Positions 34,296-44,309 are shown, counted from the stretch's first letter. The stretch: 64,000 nucleotides of DNA from Bacillus_BD oryzisoli (GCF_036670025.1 NZ_CP137640.1:1708001-1772000), one strand, 5' to 3'. Numbers and translations are program-made. The notes: a model not told the origin generated them from the letters alone.

Positions 34296-34691
34296 GTGAC
34301 TGGATTCTTTTCTTCCATTATTGCAACATTCGTGACTATTCCGTTGCTTGGGTATATAATCGTGTTTGTAATTAGTAAGCTAGTTACAAAACAGCATCGG
34401 AAGTCCGTAAGAATTGCAATTGATGTGACAACACTATTATTAATAATTGCTGTACATTATTTTATTAAAGCCATTTGGGATACTTCCTTACTATGGGTCA
34501 TTCTAATCATCTTGCTGATTGTTGCAGTTGTATTTGTCATTGTACATTGGAAAGTAAAACATGACATTCAGTTTTCTAAGGTTTTTAAGGGATACTGGAG
34601 GTTCAATTTTTTGCTGTTTGGTTTCATTTATATTATTTTAATTGTATACGGACTTTTTTATCGTGTCAGTATGTCTATTTCAATGTCATAA
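34296..34691 (+). CDS. DUF3397 family membrane protein
   Basis: A 131-residue integral membrane protein with four hydrophobic segments, fitting DUF3397, a family usually encoded just before bshC/mraZ in Bacillaceae. Function unknown. GTG at 34296 with GGGGGAG upstream; the open frame runs further back to 34239 inside panE but lacks a site there. Probably co-transcribed with panE and bshC. Confidence 0.78.
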   Translation: MTGFFSSIIATFVTIPLLGYIIVFVISKLVTKQHRKSVRIAIDVTTLLLIIAVHYFIKAIWDTSLLWVILIILLIVAVVFVIVHWKVKHDIQFSKVFKGYWRFNFLLFGFIYIILIVYGLFYRVSMSISMS

Positions 34692-34717
34692 TTTCGTTAG
34701 TAGAAAGGAAGTCATAA

Positions 34718-36343
34718 ATGGAGATGTTAAATCTCGAGCTGCCGGCAACCAATCGGTTTGCAACTGGATATTTAGCTGGCGCACCTGAGATACAACGTTT
34801 TTTTCACTATCAATATCAGAATGTTGCTGATTATGAAGAAAGAGTATTAGAGCTGGAAAAGCGGACGTTCTTGAGGGAAGAACTGGCTTCATGTATTGAA
34901 AAATATTTGGATCGTTTTCCAACATCTAAAACTGTATTGGAATCCCTGCAAAAATTAAGACAACCGAACAGTGTTGTAGTGATTGGCGGACAGCAGGCAG
35001 GAATCTTAACGGGTCCGTTATACTCTATACATAAGATTATTTCGATTATCGTTTTTGCTAGGCAAAAGGAAGCAGAACTTGGCATTCCAGTAGTTCCCAT
35101 CTTTTGGATAGCGGGAGAAGACCATGATTATCAGGAAGTAAATCATATTTATGTAGAGAATGAAGGAAAAGTTCAAAAAGTAGTCTATCCTGAAAAAGTA
35201 CTCGAGAAGAAAATGGTCTCGGATATTAAGATTGACAAACAATTATGTATTGCTTGGGTCGAAGAGATCGTTGAACTGCTGGGAGAAACCGATCATACGA
35301 AAGGTTTACTTTCCTTTTTAAAAGAGGCGGTAAATCAATCAGAAACGTTCGTTGACTTTTTTGCACACATCGTTATGGAATTATATAAGGATTATGGTTT
35401 ACTTGTAATTGATTCCGGTTATTCTGGTTTACGCTGCCTTGAAAAGGAAATCTTATTTTCGCAGATTAAACAAGCGGTAAGTATAACAAACCATGTAAAA
35501 GAAGTTCAAGCAGAACTTGAAGAGGCTGGTTTTCCTCATTCGATTGATTTAAGCAATCAAGCTGCCAATATTTTTTATTATGATGACCGGTACAAAGAAA
35601 GAATTTTACTTGAGTATCAAGAAGAAACAAAAGAGTTTATTGGGAAGAACGGGGCGGTTACATTCACGATGGAGGAATTACTGCAAACAGCCTCTGAATT
35701 TCCATGGAAACTAAGTAACAATGTGGTGACCCGGCCCATTACACAGGAATGGCTGTTTCCGACACTGGCTTTTATTGCCGGACCAGGGGAAATTGCTTAT
35801 TGGGCCGAATTAAAAAAAGCATTTGAAAGCTATTCAATGAAAATGCCGCCTATTGTTCCACGGTTAAATATAACTCTTGTAGACCGATCGGTTGAAACCG
35901 ATTTTCTTGAGCTGGGGTTGTCGCTAGAGACTGTTCTAACAAAGGGTACGGACAAACAACAAGAGCAGTATTTATCGTCGGTAAAGGATCCAGAACTCGA
36001 TCAGCTATTTAAACATGCCAAGGAGCAGCTGCTTAACAGCTATCATTTGATTAAGGAAAGAATAGATAGGGGACTTTCCCCACTTTTAGAAAAAAACCAG
36101 GAGAACTTGCTTAAACAAATCGAGTTTATGGAAGGGAAAGTCGACTTGGCTTTACAGGAAAAACATCAGGTGATTTTGACTAAATTCAGCCGGGTGAATA
36201 ATAAGTTAAGGCCTTTAGGCTCTCCGCAGGAACGGATTTTAAATGCGGTTTACTATATGAATCAATATGGTATTCCTTTTCTTGCTGATTTAGCAGCCCT
36301 TTCCTACACATTCGATGGAAAGCATAAAGTCATAAAAATTTAA
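34718..36343 (+). CDS. bshC: Bacillithiol biosynthesis cysteine-adding enzyme BshC
   Basis: Last step of bacillithiol synthesis: adds cysteine to glucosaminyl-malate. Seen: VVVIGGQQAGILTGPLYSIHKI near residue 88, FWIAGEDHDYQEVNHIY near 130, and a C-terminal coiled coil (about 440-500) typical of BshC. 541 residues. ATG at 34718 with AAAGGAAG upstream. Presence implies that the organism uses bacillithiol as its low-molecular-weight thiol. It ends at a terminator before the mra cluster. Confidence 0.93.
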   Translation: MEMLNLELPATNRFATGYLAGAPEIQRFFHYQYQNVADYEERVLELEKRTFLREELASCIEKYLDRFPTSKTVLESLQKLRQPNSVVVIGGQQAGILTGPLYSIHKIISIIVFARQKEAELGIPVVPIFWIAGEDHDYQEVNHIYVENEGKVQKVVYPEKVLEKKMVSDIKIDKQLCIAWVEEIVELLGETDHTKGLLSFLKEAVNQSETFVDFFAHIVMELYKDYGLLVIDSGYSGLRCLEKEILFSQIKQAVSITNHVKEVQAELEEAGFPHSIDLSNQAANIFYYDDRYKERILLEYQEETKEFIGKNGAVTFTMEELLQTASEFPWKLSNNVVTRPITQEWLFPTLAFIAGPGEIAYWAELKKAFESYSMKMPPIVPRLNITLVDRSVETDFLELGLSLETVLTKGTDKQQEQYLSSVKDPELDQLFKHAKEQLLNSYHLIKERIDRGLSPLLEKNQENLLKQIEFMEGKVDLALQEKHQVILTKFSRVNNKLRPLGSPQERILNAVYYMNQYGIPFLADLAALSYTFDGKHKVIKI

Positions 36344-36346
36344 CTC

Positions 36347-36386
36347 AAAACAGACCTTTTCCGAAATGGAAAGGTCTGTTTTTTTG
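36347..36386 (+). terminator. Terminator after bshC
   Basis: An inverted repeat of CAGACCTTT(T)CC with GGAAAGGTCTG (36351-36362 with 36368-36378), extended by A/T, followed by a T run. Confidence 0.87.
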
Positions 36387-36464
36387 CTTATTTTTTAAAA
36401 AAATTTCAATTTATTTACGTATATAGAAGGATTTTATTTCATCTGCGAGAATTACTAAAAATAA

Positions 36465-36488
36465 GTGGTGGAAAGTGGAGGGATGTGG
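36465..36488 (+). promoter_or_regulatory. Candidate MraZ operator: GTGG repeats at 10-bp spacing
   Basis: GTGG occurs at 36465-36468, 36475-36478 and 36485-36488, exactly 10 bp apart, so on one helix face. A further GTGGGGG at 36506 forms the ribosome binding region. MraZ is known in E. coli and mycoplasmas to bind direct repeats of this type upstream of its own gene. Confidence 0.6.
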
Positions 36489-36520
36489 TAAAGTAATTTT
36501 AGAAAGTGGGGGCAGCGGGT

Positions 36521-36952
36521 ATGTTCATGGGCGAATATCATCATAATATTGATGCAAAGGGTCGTTTGATTGTACCTGCTAAATTCCGCAATGATTTAGG
36601 CGATTTGTTTATCTTAACTCGTGGTCTTGATCAATGTTTGTTTGGCTACCCGCTAAGTGAATGGCAGATTATTGAAGATAAATTGAAAAATCTTCCATTA
36701 ACAAAAAAAGATGCCCGTGCATTTACTCGTTTCTTTTTCTCCGGTGCTACCGAATGTGAATTGGATAAACAAGGACGAATTAATATTGCGACTCCGCTTG
36801 TAAATTACGCAAAACTCGAAAAAGAATGTGTTGTATTAGGCGTTTCCAATCGAATCGAAATATGGAGTAAAGATATTTGGGACGAGTATTTTAGCGAATC
36901 AGCGGATTCTTTTGCTGAGATTGCAGAAAATATGATAGGGTTTGATATATAA
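36521..36952 (+). CDS. mraZ: Transcriptional regulator MraZ
   Basis: First gene of the division and cell-wall cluster. Contains two SpoVT/AbrB-like halves (MFMGEYHHNIDAKGRLIVPAKF and ATECELDKQGRINI), each with the DxKGR/DxQGR loop used for DNA contact. It forms ring oligomers that bind repeats upstream of its own gene and repress the cluster (family knowledge). The ATG at 36521 gives 143 residues, as in B. subtilis; a GTG at 36506 is within the ribosome binding region. Confidence 0.95.
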   Translation: MFMGEYHHNIDAKGRLIVPAKFRNDLGDLFILTRGLDQCLFGYPLSEWQIIEDKLKNLPLTKKDARAFTRFFFSGATECELDKQGRINIATPLVNYAKLEKECVVLGVSNRIEIWSKDIWDEYFSESADSFAEIAENMIGFDI

Positions 36953-37009
36953 TCAGGATAGTATATGAAAATAATTTCCTGATCTTTTCGATTGGAAAGG
37001 TGGACGCAA

Positions 37010-37942
37010 ATGTTTAATCACAAAACTGTATTATTAAATGAAGCTGTTGAGGGCTTAAATATTAAGCCTGATGGTATATATGTAGACTGTACACTTGGAG
37101 GAGCCGGTCATAGTGAGCTGATTTTATCAAAGCTATCAGAAACTGGTAAATTGTACGCCTTTGATCAGGATCAGACTGCGATCAATCATGCCAAAGACAA
37201 GCTGGCTCAATATGGAGATAAACTGACGATCATTAAAAGCAATTTTCTTCATATAAAAGAAGAGCTGGCGAATTTAAATGTGAACAGTGTAGATGGAGTA
37301 TTATACGATTTAGGTGTTTCATCCCCACAACTTGACAATCCCGAAAGAGGTTTTAGCTACCATCACGATGCCCCTCTTGATATGAGAATGGACAAGGATG
37401 CTGAATTTTCAGCTTTTGATGTGATTAATCAATGGTCGTATGAAGCGCTTGTTCGTATATTCTTTCAGTATGGTGAAGAGAAATTCTCCAAGCAAATTGC
37501 TCGCAAAATCGAAGCAGCCCGCGAGATTAAACCCATTGAAACAACTGGACAGCTAGTTGACATTATTAAAGATGCAATTCCCGCTCCGGCACGTAGAAAA
37601 GGCGGTCATCCAGCAAAACGAATTTTTCAAGCCGTTCGTATTGCTGTCAATGATGAGTTAGGTGTGTTTGAGAAGTCGTTGGAGCAGGCTATTTCGATCT
37701 TAAAGCCTGGCGGGCGTATAAGCGTAATAACGTTCCATTCTCTCGAGGACAGGATTTGTAAGGTTACCTTTAAAAAGGCTAGTGAAACACCTGATCTGCC
37801 TCCTGGTCTCCCAATTATTCCAAAGGAATATCAACCTGTCTTAAAATTAATCACACGAAAACCAATCGTACCGCTGGAAGAGGAATTGTTAGAAAACAAT
37901 CGGGCTCGTTCAGCAAAGCTCCGAATTGCCGAAAAACGATGA
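37010..37942 (+). CDS. rsmH: 16S rRNA (cytosine1402-N4)-methyltransferase RsmH
   Basis: SAM-dependent methyltransferase (formerly MraW). Seen: HKTVLLNEAVEGL, YVDCTLGGAGHSELIL (SAM motif), DGVLYDLGVSSPQLD, and VITFHSLEDRICK near the C terminus. The ATG at 37010 has AAAGGTGG upstream and gives 310 residues; the TTG at 36992 overlaps the site and is rejected. Second gene of the mra cluster. Confidence 0.95.
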   Translation: MFNHKTVLLNEAVEGLNIKPDGIYVDCTLGGAGHSELILSKLSETGKLYAFDQDQTAINHAKDKLAQYGDKLTIIKSNFLHIKEELANLNVNSVDGVLYDLGVSSPQLDNPERGFSYHHDAPLDMRMDKDAEFSAFDVINQWSYEALVRIFFQYGEEKFSKQIARKIEAAREIKPIETTGQLVDIIKDAIPAPARRKGGHPAKRIFQAVRIAVNDELGVFEKSLEQAISILKPGGRISVITFHSLEDRICKVTFKKASETPDLPPGLPIIPKEYQPVLKLITRKPIVPLEEELLENNRARSAKLRIAEKR

Positions 37943-37990
37943 AAAAAGAATTTTTATGATAAGAACAATTACAATTGGAGGGGTATATGA

Positions 37991-38356
37991 ATGGCTAATT
38001 TAGCAAGACAGCTTCGACAAGAGCAACGGGAGCAACAAACGACTATAGCTCCAAAAGCTCCAAAGAAAAAAGCACAACAGAAGAGATGGCTTTCTCCTGG
38101 TGAAAAGATTTTAGGAATAACATTTGGAGCATTGGTTTGTTTTGGCTCAATTCATATAATCTCCAATCAGGCTTCAATATACGAACTTAATGCAGAGATT
38201 CAAGATACGAATGATATGATTCAAGAGCAGCAAAAGTCCAATAGCGATTTATCGATTCAAGTCAGTGAGTTAAGCCAATATGATAGAATTAAAGAAAAAG
38301 CTAGAAAGCTTGGTCTTGAATTAAATGATCAAAATGTTAAGGTTGTGCAGGATTAA
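37991..38356 (+). CDS. ftsL: Cell division protein FtsL
   Basis: Small bitopic division protein: basic cytoplasmic N terminus, one membrane helix (about residues 37-55), and an extracytoplasmic leucine-zipper-like coiled coil (about 58-100) that pairs with DivIC and interacts with DivIB in the divisome. 121 residues. ATG at 37991 with GGAGGGG upstream. Its stop overlaps the pbpB start by one base. Confidence 0.9.
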   Translation: MANLARQLRQEQREQQTTIAPKAPKKKAQQKRWLSPGEKILGITFGALVCFGSIHIISNQASIYELNAEIQDTNDMIQEQQKSNSDLSIQVSELSQYDRIKEKARKLGLELNDQNVKVVQD

Positions 38357-40593
38357 TGATAAAAAAACAACGAAATATCAATTTTGGAGCAGCTATCTTA
38401 TTTCTAATATTTAGCATGCTCTTTTTTGTCTTATTGTCCCGTTTTTTCTTTATTCAAGCAACCGGCGAAGTTAAGGGTCAGGTGCTTGCAGCAAAAGCCG
38501 AACAACAGTATACAGACTCAACGAAAATTGAAGCAAAGCGCGGAACGATATACGATCGGAATGGAGAAGTGATCGCGGAGGATCGGAGTTCATTTAGTTT
38601 AGTTGCGATTCTTGAAGAGGATATGACGACAGATCCGAAGAATCCTAATCATGTTGTCGATCTAAAGAAAACGGCTAAAGAGCTATCTAAATATATTAAT
38701 TTAAAAGAATCTAAGATCTATGACATTCTCGAAGAAGGAAAGAAAAAAGATCGGTTCCAGGTGGAATTTGGATCTGCTGGTCGTGATATTTCGTATGAAA
38801 CAAAGACAAACATTGAAAAACTAGATCTTCCAGGTATTGCCTTTAACAGAACGATGAAACGCTTTTACCCAAATGGAATTTTCGCTTCACATGTCATTGG
38901 ATATACAGAAACGAGAGAAGATAAAAATGGTAAAACGTCAATTGTCGGCCAATTAGGGTTAGAGAAGAGCCTAAACGATGTTTTGACAGGAACTGATGGT
39001 TCATTTAAATTTGAAAGTGATGTATGGGGCTACTTACTTCCAGACGGAAAAGAACAAATTACGCCCGCTCGTGATGGAAAGGACGTCTACTTAACTATTG
39101 ACCGCAAGATTCAGATTTTGCTTGAAGATGCGATGAATAAGGTAGATAAGGAATATAAACCGAAAAAAATGATTGGGATTGTAGCTGATGCTAAAACAGG
39201 TGAGATCCTTGCAATGGGACAGCGCCCTACATTTGACCCTGAGACAAGAGCAGGAATTGAAAATGGCTGGTATAATGAGGCGGTTGAAACATCATTTGAA
39301 CCAGGTTCAACGATGAAGATATTTACTCTTGCTGCAGCAGTTGAAGAAGGGGTCTTTAATCCGAATGAATACTATGAATCAGGGACCTATAAAGTTGATC
39401 CTAAATCCCGAGCAGTACCCGATCATAACGGTGGAAGTGGATGGGGTTCCATTACCTACCTAGAAGGAGTTCAAAGGTCATCGAATGTTGCCTTTGCGAA
39501 GCTTGCTAATGAGAAGCTGGGATTTGATAAATTTAGAGAATATTTAACTCATTTTGGGTTTGATCAGCCGACAGGGATTGACCTGCCGAACGAAACAAAT
39601 GGAAAATTAGCTTATACGTATCCAATTGAAAAGGCAACAACAGCCTTTGGACAAGGGACAGCGATTACTCCGATCCAACAGGTACAGGCAACTACGGCCA
39701 TTACGAATGATGGAAATATGATGAGGCCCCATGTGATTGATAAAATTGTGGACCCTGATACGGGAAAAATGATAAAAGAAACAAAGCCGAAGGTAGCCGG
39801 AACTCCAATTTCAGCAGAAACAGCCGCGAAGGTGAGGGACTATTTAGGAACAGTTGTTACAGGTGAAAACGGAACAGGTAAAAAATATGCTCTCGAAGGA
39901 TATGAAGTGGCGGGGAAAACAGGGACTGCGCAGATTCCTGGCAAAGGGGGATATTTAACAGGAGCAAGCAACTATATCTTTTCATTCCTCGGCATGGCTC
40001 CTAAGGATGATCCAAAGTTGATTATGTATGTAGCAGTACAGCAGCCTGATTTAACGAAAAACGCAGACGGAGCCGTTCCTGTTTCGATGATCTTTAATCC
40101 AGTGATGAAAAGCAGTCTACAGTACCTTCAAATTGAACCAACCGGAAAAAAACCTGCTGAGACTGCGAAAATTCCAAATGTTACCGGACTGTCGACGAAC
40201 GAAGCAGCTGAGGTATTAACGGAAAAAGGCGTACAGCCTGTTATTGTTGGCAATGGTTCAAAGATTATTAAACAGATTCCAGCTAAGGGTGAAACACTTT
40301 TAGCCGGTGAAAGAGTCATCATTAAAACAGATGGAGATGTAACGGCTCCTGATATGTCAGGCTGGTCTATCCGGGATGTGATGAAGTTTGCTGAGGCAGC
40401 CGGTTTGAAATTAAACTCTGTCGGAAATGGCTATGTTGTTAAACAAAATGTTCAGGAAGGGTCTGTTATAAAAGAAGGCGAATTTTTAATTGTTGAACTG
40501 AATGATCCTGAAACGATAGTAAATAAAGAAAAAAATAATGATGATGAAGTGGAAGAAAAGGAAAAAACGGACGAAGTGAAAGTGAAAGATTAA
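38356..40593 (+). CDS. pbpB: Penicillin-binding protein 2B (class B transpeptidase)
   Basis: Septal peptidoglycan transpeptidase, partner of FtsW. One N-terminal membrane helix, a dimerisation domain (RGTIYDRNGEVIAED), and a transpeptidase domain with SxxK at Ser318 (GSTMK), SSN at 375-377 and KTG at 521-523, followed by two PASTA domains (about 600-657 and 658-716) and an acidic/Lys tail. All catalytic motifs are intact. 745 residues. Coupled to ftsL. Confidence 0.95.
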   Translation: MIKKQRNINFGAAILFLIFSMLFFVLLSRFFFIQATGEVKGQVLAAKAEQQYTDSTKIEAKRGTIYDRNGEVIAEDRSSFSLVAILEEDMTTDPKNPNHVVDLKKTAKELSKYINLKESKIYDILEEGKKKDRFQVEFGSAGRDISYETKTNIEKLDLPGIAFNRTMKRFYPNGIFASHVIGYTETREDKNGKTSIVGQLGLEKSLNDVLTGTDGSFKFESDVWGYLLPDGKEQITPARDGKDVYLTIDRKIQILLEDAMNKVDKEYKPKKMIGIVADAKTGEILAMGQRPTFDPETRAGIENGWYNEAVETSFEPGSTMKIFTLAAAVEEGVFNPNEYYESGTYKVDPKSRAVPDHNGGSGWGSITYLEGVQRSSNVAFAKLANEKLGFDKFREYLTHFGFDQPTGIDLPNETNGKLAYTYPIEKATTAFGQGTAITPIQQVQATTAITNDGNMMRPHVIDKIVDPDTGKMIKETKPKVAGTPISAETAAKVRDYLGTVVTGENGTGKKYALEGYEVAGKTGTAQIPGKGGYLTGASNYIFSFLGMAPKDDPKLIMYVAVQQPDLTKNADGAVPVSMIFNPVMKSSLQYLQIEPTGKKPAETAKIPNVTGLSTNEAAEVLTEKGVQPVIVGNGSKIIKQIPAKGETLLAGERVIIKTDGDVTAPDMSGWSIRDVMKFAEAAGLKLNSVGNGYVVKQNVQEGSVIKEGEFLIVELNDPETIVNKEKNNDDEVEEKEKTDEVKVKD

Positions 40594-40620
40594 CGATCGT
40601 TGTAAGACATGACTGTCCGT

Positions 40621-40648
40621 TCTAATAAAAAAAGTACAAGCATATATT
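40621..40648 (+). promoter_or_regulatory. Candidate sigma-E promoter of spoVD
   Basis: TCTAATA (40621-40627) and CATATATT (40641-40648) are separated by 13 bp. The -10 fits the sigma-E consensus, the -35 only loosely. SpoVD is a sporulation gene, so a mother-cell promoter is expected here. Confidence 0.3.
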
Positions 40649-40683
40649 GGAACGAGCCATATGAAAGGGGGTTCGTTCTTTTT

Positions 40684-42615
40684 ATGCGTGTATCAAATGT
40701 AACGGTCAGGAAGAGATTGACGATTGTCTTATTAGTAGGGATACTCGTATTTTCTATTATTGATATGCGGTTAGGATATGTTCAACTTTTTTTGGGAGAT
40801 GGGCTGACTGAAAAGGCAAAAGGATTGTGGAGCCGGAATATTCCGTTTGAACCAAACCGGGGGGAAATTATCGACCGAAATGGTGTGGCGCTTGCAACCA
40901 ATATTAGTGCGCCCACCGTTTATGTTGTTCCCCGTCAAATTAAAAACCCTCAGGAAGCAGCAGAAAAATTGGCATCTGTCTTAAATATGTCAAAAGAAAA
41001 GGCATATGAACTTATTACAAAAAAGACAAGCAGTGTAAAAATTCCGGAAGGCAGAAAGATTTCTCATGTAAAAGCCAAACAGATTCGTGCTTTAGGGATT
41101 GATGGTGTGTACATTGGAGAAGATTCAAAAAGACATTATCCATTTGGTAATTATCTTTCCCATGTTCTTGGTTTTGCTGGTATCGATAATCAAGGCTTGA
41201 TGGGATTGGAGCTTTTCTATGATAAAGAGCTCAGCGGGACAGAAGGCTCGGTGAAGTTTTATGCGAATGCAAAGGGAGAACGGATGAACGATATGGCGGA
41301 TGATTATGAGCCGCCGGTTGATGGCTTAGATTTAAAACTGACGATTGATTCGAAAATACAGACGATTTTAGAACGAGAATTTGACAATGCAGAAGCTACT
41401 TATAATCCAGATGGTCTTATTGGAATTGCCATGAATCCAAATACAGGAGAAATATTGGCGATGTCCAGCCGGCCAAGCTTTGATCCGGCTGACTTTCGAA
41501 ATGTAGAACCTGAAATTTATAATCGCAACCTGCCAATTTGGAGTAGCTATGAACCAGGGTCAACATTTAAAATTATCACGTTGGCGGCAGCCCTTGAAGA
41601 GGGAAAAGTCGATTTGGAAAAAGAAGTATTTCATGATCCTGGATACGTTAGTGTCGGTGGTGCCAGATTGCGTTGCTGGAAAAAAGGCGGCCATGGCAGT
41701 CAGTCATTTCTTGAGGTCGTCCAAAACTCTTGTAACCCTGGATTTGTTGAACTTGGTGAGAGATTAGGAAAAGATACATTATTTAAATATGTTAAGGATT
41801 TTGGTTTTGGGGAAAAAACAGGTATTGACCTGCAAGGTGAAGGAAAAGGGATCCTGTTTAATCTTGAACGTGTCGGTCCTGTGGAGCAGGCAACGACTGC
41901 TTTTGGACAGGGGGTTTCGGTTACGCCTATCCAACAAGTTACGGCCGTTTCAGCAGCCATTAATGGCGGAACATTATATACGCCGTATGTGGCAAAGGAA
42001 TTAATTGATCCGACCACTGGAGAAGTAGTGATGAAGAAAAACCCTGTTGCAAAAAGAAAAGTAATTTCAAATGAAACATCAACAAAAATTAGATATGCCC
42101 TCGAAAGCGTTGTCGCCCAAGGAACAGGCGGAAAAGCATTTGTGGATGGTTATCGAGTCGGCGGTAAAACAGGTACGGCACAAAAAGCACAAAACGGCCG
42201 CTATTTGGAAAATAATCATATTGTATCGTTTATCGGTTTTGCACCGGCAGATGATCCGCAAATTGTCGTTTATGTTGCGGTAGATAACCCAAAGGGGACC
42301 GTACAGTTCGGGGGTACAGTTGCAGCGCCGATCGTTGGAAATATTATTGGCGATAGCTTAAGAGTAATGGGTGTGGAGCCAAGAAAAGAACAAATAGAAA
42401 AAGAGTTAACGTGGATGGATACACCAATGATCGAAGTTCCTGACCTTGTTGGAATCTCTAAAACAGAAATACGTGAGCTTATGTTGAATTTAAAGATTGA
42501 TGCCAGCGGTGATGGCGATACCGTTGTCAAACAAACACCTGAAGCAGGTGTGAAATTAAAAGAAGGTTCAACGATCAGGCTTTACTTTGGTAATTCTCCA
42601 GATAAAAATCAGTAA
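40684..42615 (+). CDS. spoVD: Stage V sporulation protein D (class B PBP)
   Basis: Sporulation-specific transpeptidase for spore cortex peptidoglycan, partner of SpoVE in the outer forespore membrane. One N-terminal membrane helix, dimerisation domain, transpeptidase motifs SxxK at Ser293 (GSTFK), SCN at 349-351, KTG at 495-497, and one C-terminal PASTA domain (about 580-640). The ATG at 40684 gives MRVSNVTVRKRL as in B. subtilis; a 25-residue longer frame from 40609 has no support. 643 residues. Confidence 0.93.
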   Translation: MRVSNVTVRKRLTIVLLVGILVFSIIDMRLGYVQLFLGDGLTEKAKGLWSRNIPFEPNRGEIIDRNGVALATNISAPTVYVVPRQIKNPQEAAEKLASVLNMSKEKAYELITKKTSSVKIPEGRKISHVKAKQIRALGIDGVYIGEDSKRHYPFGNYLSHVLGFAGIDNQGLMGLELFYDKELSGTEGSVKFYANAKGERMNDMADDYEPPVDGLDLKLTIDSKIQTILEREFDNAEATYNPDGLIGIAMNPNTGEILAMSSRPSFDPADFRNVEPEIYNRNLPIWSSYEPGSTFKIITLAAALEEGKVDLEKEVFHDPGYVSVGGARLRCWKKGGHGSQSFLEVVQNSCNPGFVELGERLGKDTLFKYVKDFGFGEKTGIDLQGEGKGILFNLERVGPVEQATTAFGQGVSVTPIQQVTAVSAAINGGTLYTPYVAKELIDPTTGEVVMKKNPVAKRKVISNETSTKIRYALESVVAQGTGGKAFVDGYRVGGKTGTAQKAQNGRYLENNHIVSFIGFAPADDPQIVVYVAVDNPKGTVQFGGTVAAPIVGNIIGDSLRVMGVEPRKEQIEKELTWMDTPMIEVPDLVGISKTEIRELMLNLKIDASGDGDTVVKQTPEAGVKLKEGSTIRLYFGNSPDKNQ

Positions 42616-42654
42616 TTTGTCGTATCACAGTGTCAACTAATCATATATTACACA

Positions 42655-42686
42655 GGGGGGCGGCTCGTTTTTACTCCGCCTCTTTT
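42655..42686 (+). terminator. Weak terminator-like hairpin after spoVD
   Basis: GGGGCGG (42657-42663) with CCGCCTC (42676-42682), 12-nt loop and four T. Together with the 227-nt gap it suggests a transcript boundary before murE. Confidence 0.45.
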
Positions 42687-42842
42687 CACATATTATGAAC
42701 TAGTTTAGCATGAACATATTGCTTTTTTTCTCATACATTAAAAATGAAAATAGATTAATTGCCATTTATCATGTAAAATAATATCGCGCTTGTTTGTAAG
42801 CAGGTCATCTAAGTATTTCAATTTTGAGAGGATTTGAGTGAT

Positions 42843-44309
42843 TTGAAATTACATACCTTACTTCAATATTTGTATCCTTATTTGCCGGTTGATGGTGAAA
42901 ATCCAGAGGTTACATCAATTGAAAATGATAACAGAAAGGTTCAGCCCGGCAGTCTATTTGTTTGTATCAAAGGCTATACGGTAGATGGGCATGATTTTGC
43001 ACAGTCTGCAGAAAAAAATGGTGCCGTTGCTGTTTTAGCTGAAAGGGAACTATCATTAAATATTCCAGTTATTGTTGTCAAAAATACTAAGCGGGCCATG
43101 GCGTTATTAGCTGACTTCTTTTATGAACATCCAACACAAGCCTTGCACCTTGTAGGAATTACAGGTACAAATGGTAAAACAACGACAAGTCATTTAATCG
43201 AAAAAATTTTTTCTGATCATGGCAAAAAAACCGGTTTGATAGGAACAATGTATACAAAAATTGCCGGTGAAACGTTTAAAACAAAAAATACGACACCTGA
43301 AAGCTTGACACTGCAAAAAACATTTAAGGAAATGGTTGATGAGGGCGTAACTGCGGCAGTCATGGAGGTTTCTTCCCATGCGTTAGTGGAAGGACGGGTA
43401 CATGGATGTGATTATGATGTGGCTGTTTTTACAAACCTTACCCAGGATCATCTAGATTATCATAAGACAATGGATGAATACCGTCAGGCAAAAGGGTTAT
43501 TGTTCTCGCAGTTAGGAAATGCATTTAACAGCCGGAAGCCAAAATTTGCCGTATTAAATGTAGACGATAAAGCAAGTGAACAATACATAACGAATACTGC
43601 GGCAAGAGTAGTGACATATGGTATTGATCAAGAGGCTGATTTTTACGCAAAAAACATTCAAATGACAGCAAGAGGAACATCTTTCGAATTATGGAGCCCA
43701 CTTGGAACGTATTCAATTAACATGAAGTTAATTGGCAAATTTAGTGTATATAATGTTTTGGCAAGTATTGCTGCTGCATTTGTTTCCGGTGTACCAATCA
43801 ATAAAGCTATCTCTTCAATTGAAGAAGTAGAAGGGGTTTCCGGGCGTTTTGAAGCTGTGAGCGCTGGACAGGATTTTTCAGTCATTGTAGACTACTCCCA
43901 TACTCCGGATAGTCTTGAAAATGCTTTAAAAACAGTTCGTCAGTTTGCAGAGAAACGGATCTTTGTTGTTGTTGGCTGTGGAGGCGACCGTGACAGAACA
44001 AAGCGGCCGCTGATGGCAAAAATTGCATGTCAGTTGGCAACCGATCCTATTTTTACATCTGATAACCCACGCAGTGAGGACCCTGAGGCCATTTTACGGG
44101 AGATGGAAGCAGGGGTTATCGGGGAAAAATATATAAGTATTACTGATCGTAAGCAGGCAATCCAATATGCGGTAAACGAAGCCAAACAAGGCGATGTCAT
44201 TTTAATTGCCGGAAAAGGCCATGAAACATATCAGCAAATAGGCCGGGAAGTGTTTGATTTTGATGATCGGCTTGTTGCAAAAGGGGCTATTGAGGAGAAG
44301 ATACAATGA
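42843..44309 (+). CDS. murE: UDP-MurNAc-tripeptide synthetase MurE (meso-DAP-adding)
   Basis: Adds meso-diaminopimelate to UDP-MurNAc-L-Ala-D-Glu. Mur ligase N domain, ATP site GTNGKTTT at residues 108-115, and the DNPR motif at about 407-410 that marks meso-DAP (not Lys) specificity. The TTG at 42843 begins MKLHTLL, as in B. subtilis MurE, with GAGAGGA 10 nt upstream; a TTG at 42834 is only 1 nt from that site. 488 residues. Overlaps the next gene by 4 nt. Confidence 0.94.
   Translation: MKLHTLLQYLYPYLPVDGENPEVTSIENDNRKVQPGSLFVCIKGYTVDGHDFAQSAEKNGAVAVLAERELSLNIPVIVVKNTKRAMALLADFFYEHPTQALHLVGITGTNGKTTTSHLIEKIFSDHGKKTGLIGTMYTKIAGETFKTKNTTPESLTLQKTFKEMVDEGVTAAVMEVSSHALVEGRVHGCDYDVAVFTNLTQDHLDYHKTMDEYRQAKGLLFSQLGNAFNSRKPKFAVLNVDDKASEQYITNTAARVVTYGIDQEADFYAKNIQMTARGTSFELWSPLGTYSINMKLIGKFSVYNVLASIAAAFVSGVPINKAISSIEEVEGVSGRFEAVSAGQDFSVIVDYSHTPDSLENALKTVRQFAEKRIFVVVGCGGDRDRTKRPLMAKIACQLATDPIFTSDNPRSEDPEAILREMEAGVIGEKYISITDRKQAIQYAVNEAKQGDVILIAGKGHETYQQIGREVFDFDDRLVAKGAIEEKIQ

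Noticed and set aside
36397..36425. Sigma-A promoter of mraZ using TATATA at 36420
   Set aside because: The -10-like hexamer has no recognisable -35 at 16-18 bp; the true promoter was not found.
40609..40683. 25-residue N-terminal extension of SpoVD
   Set aside because: No good site at 40609, and the ATG at 40684 reproduces the conserved family N terminus.
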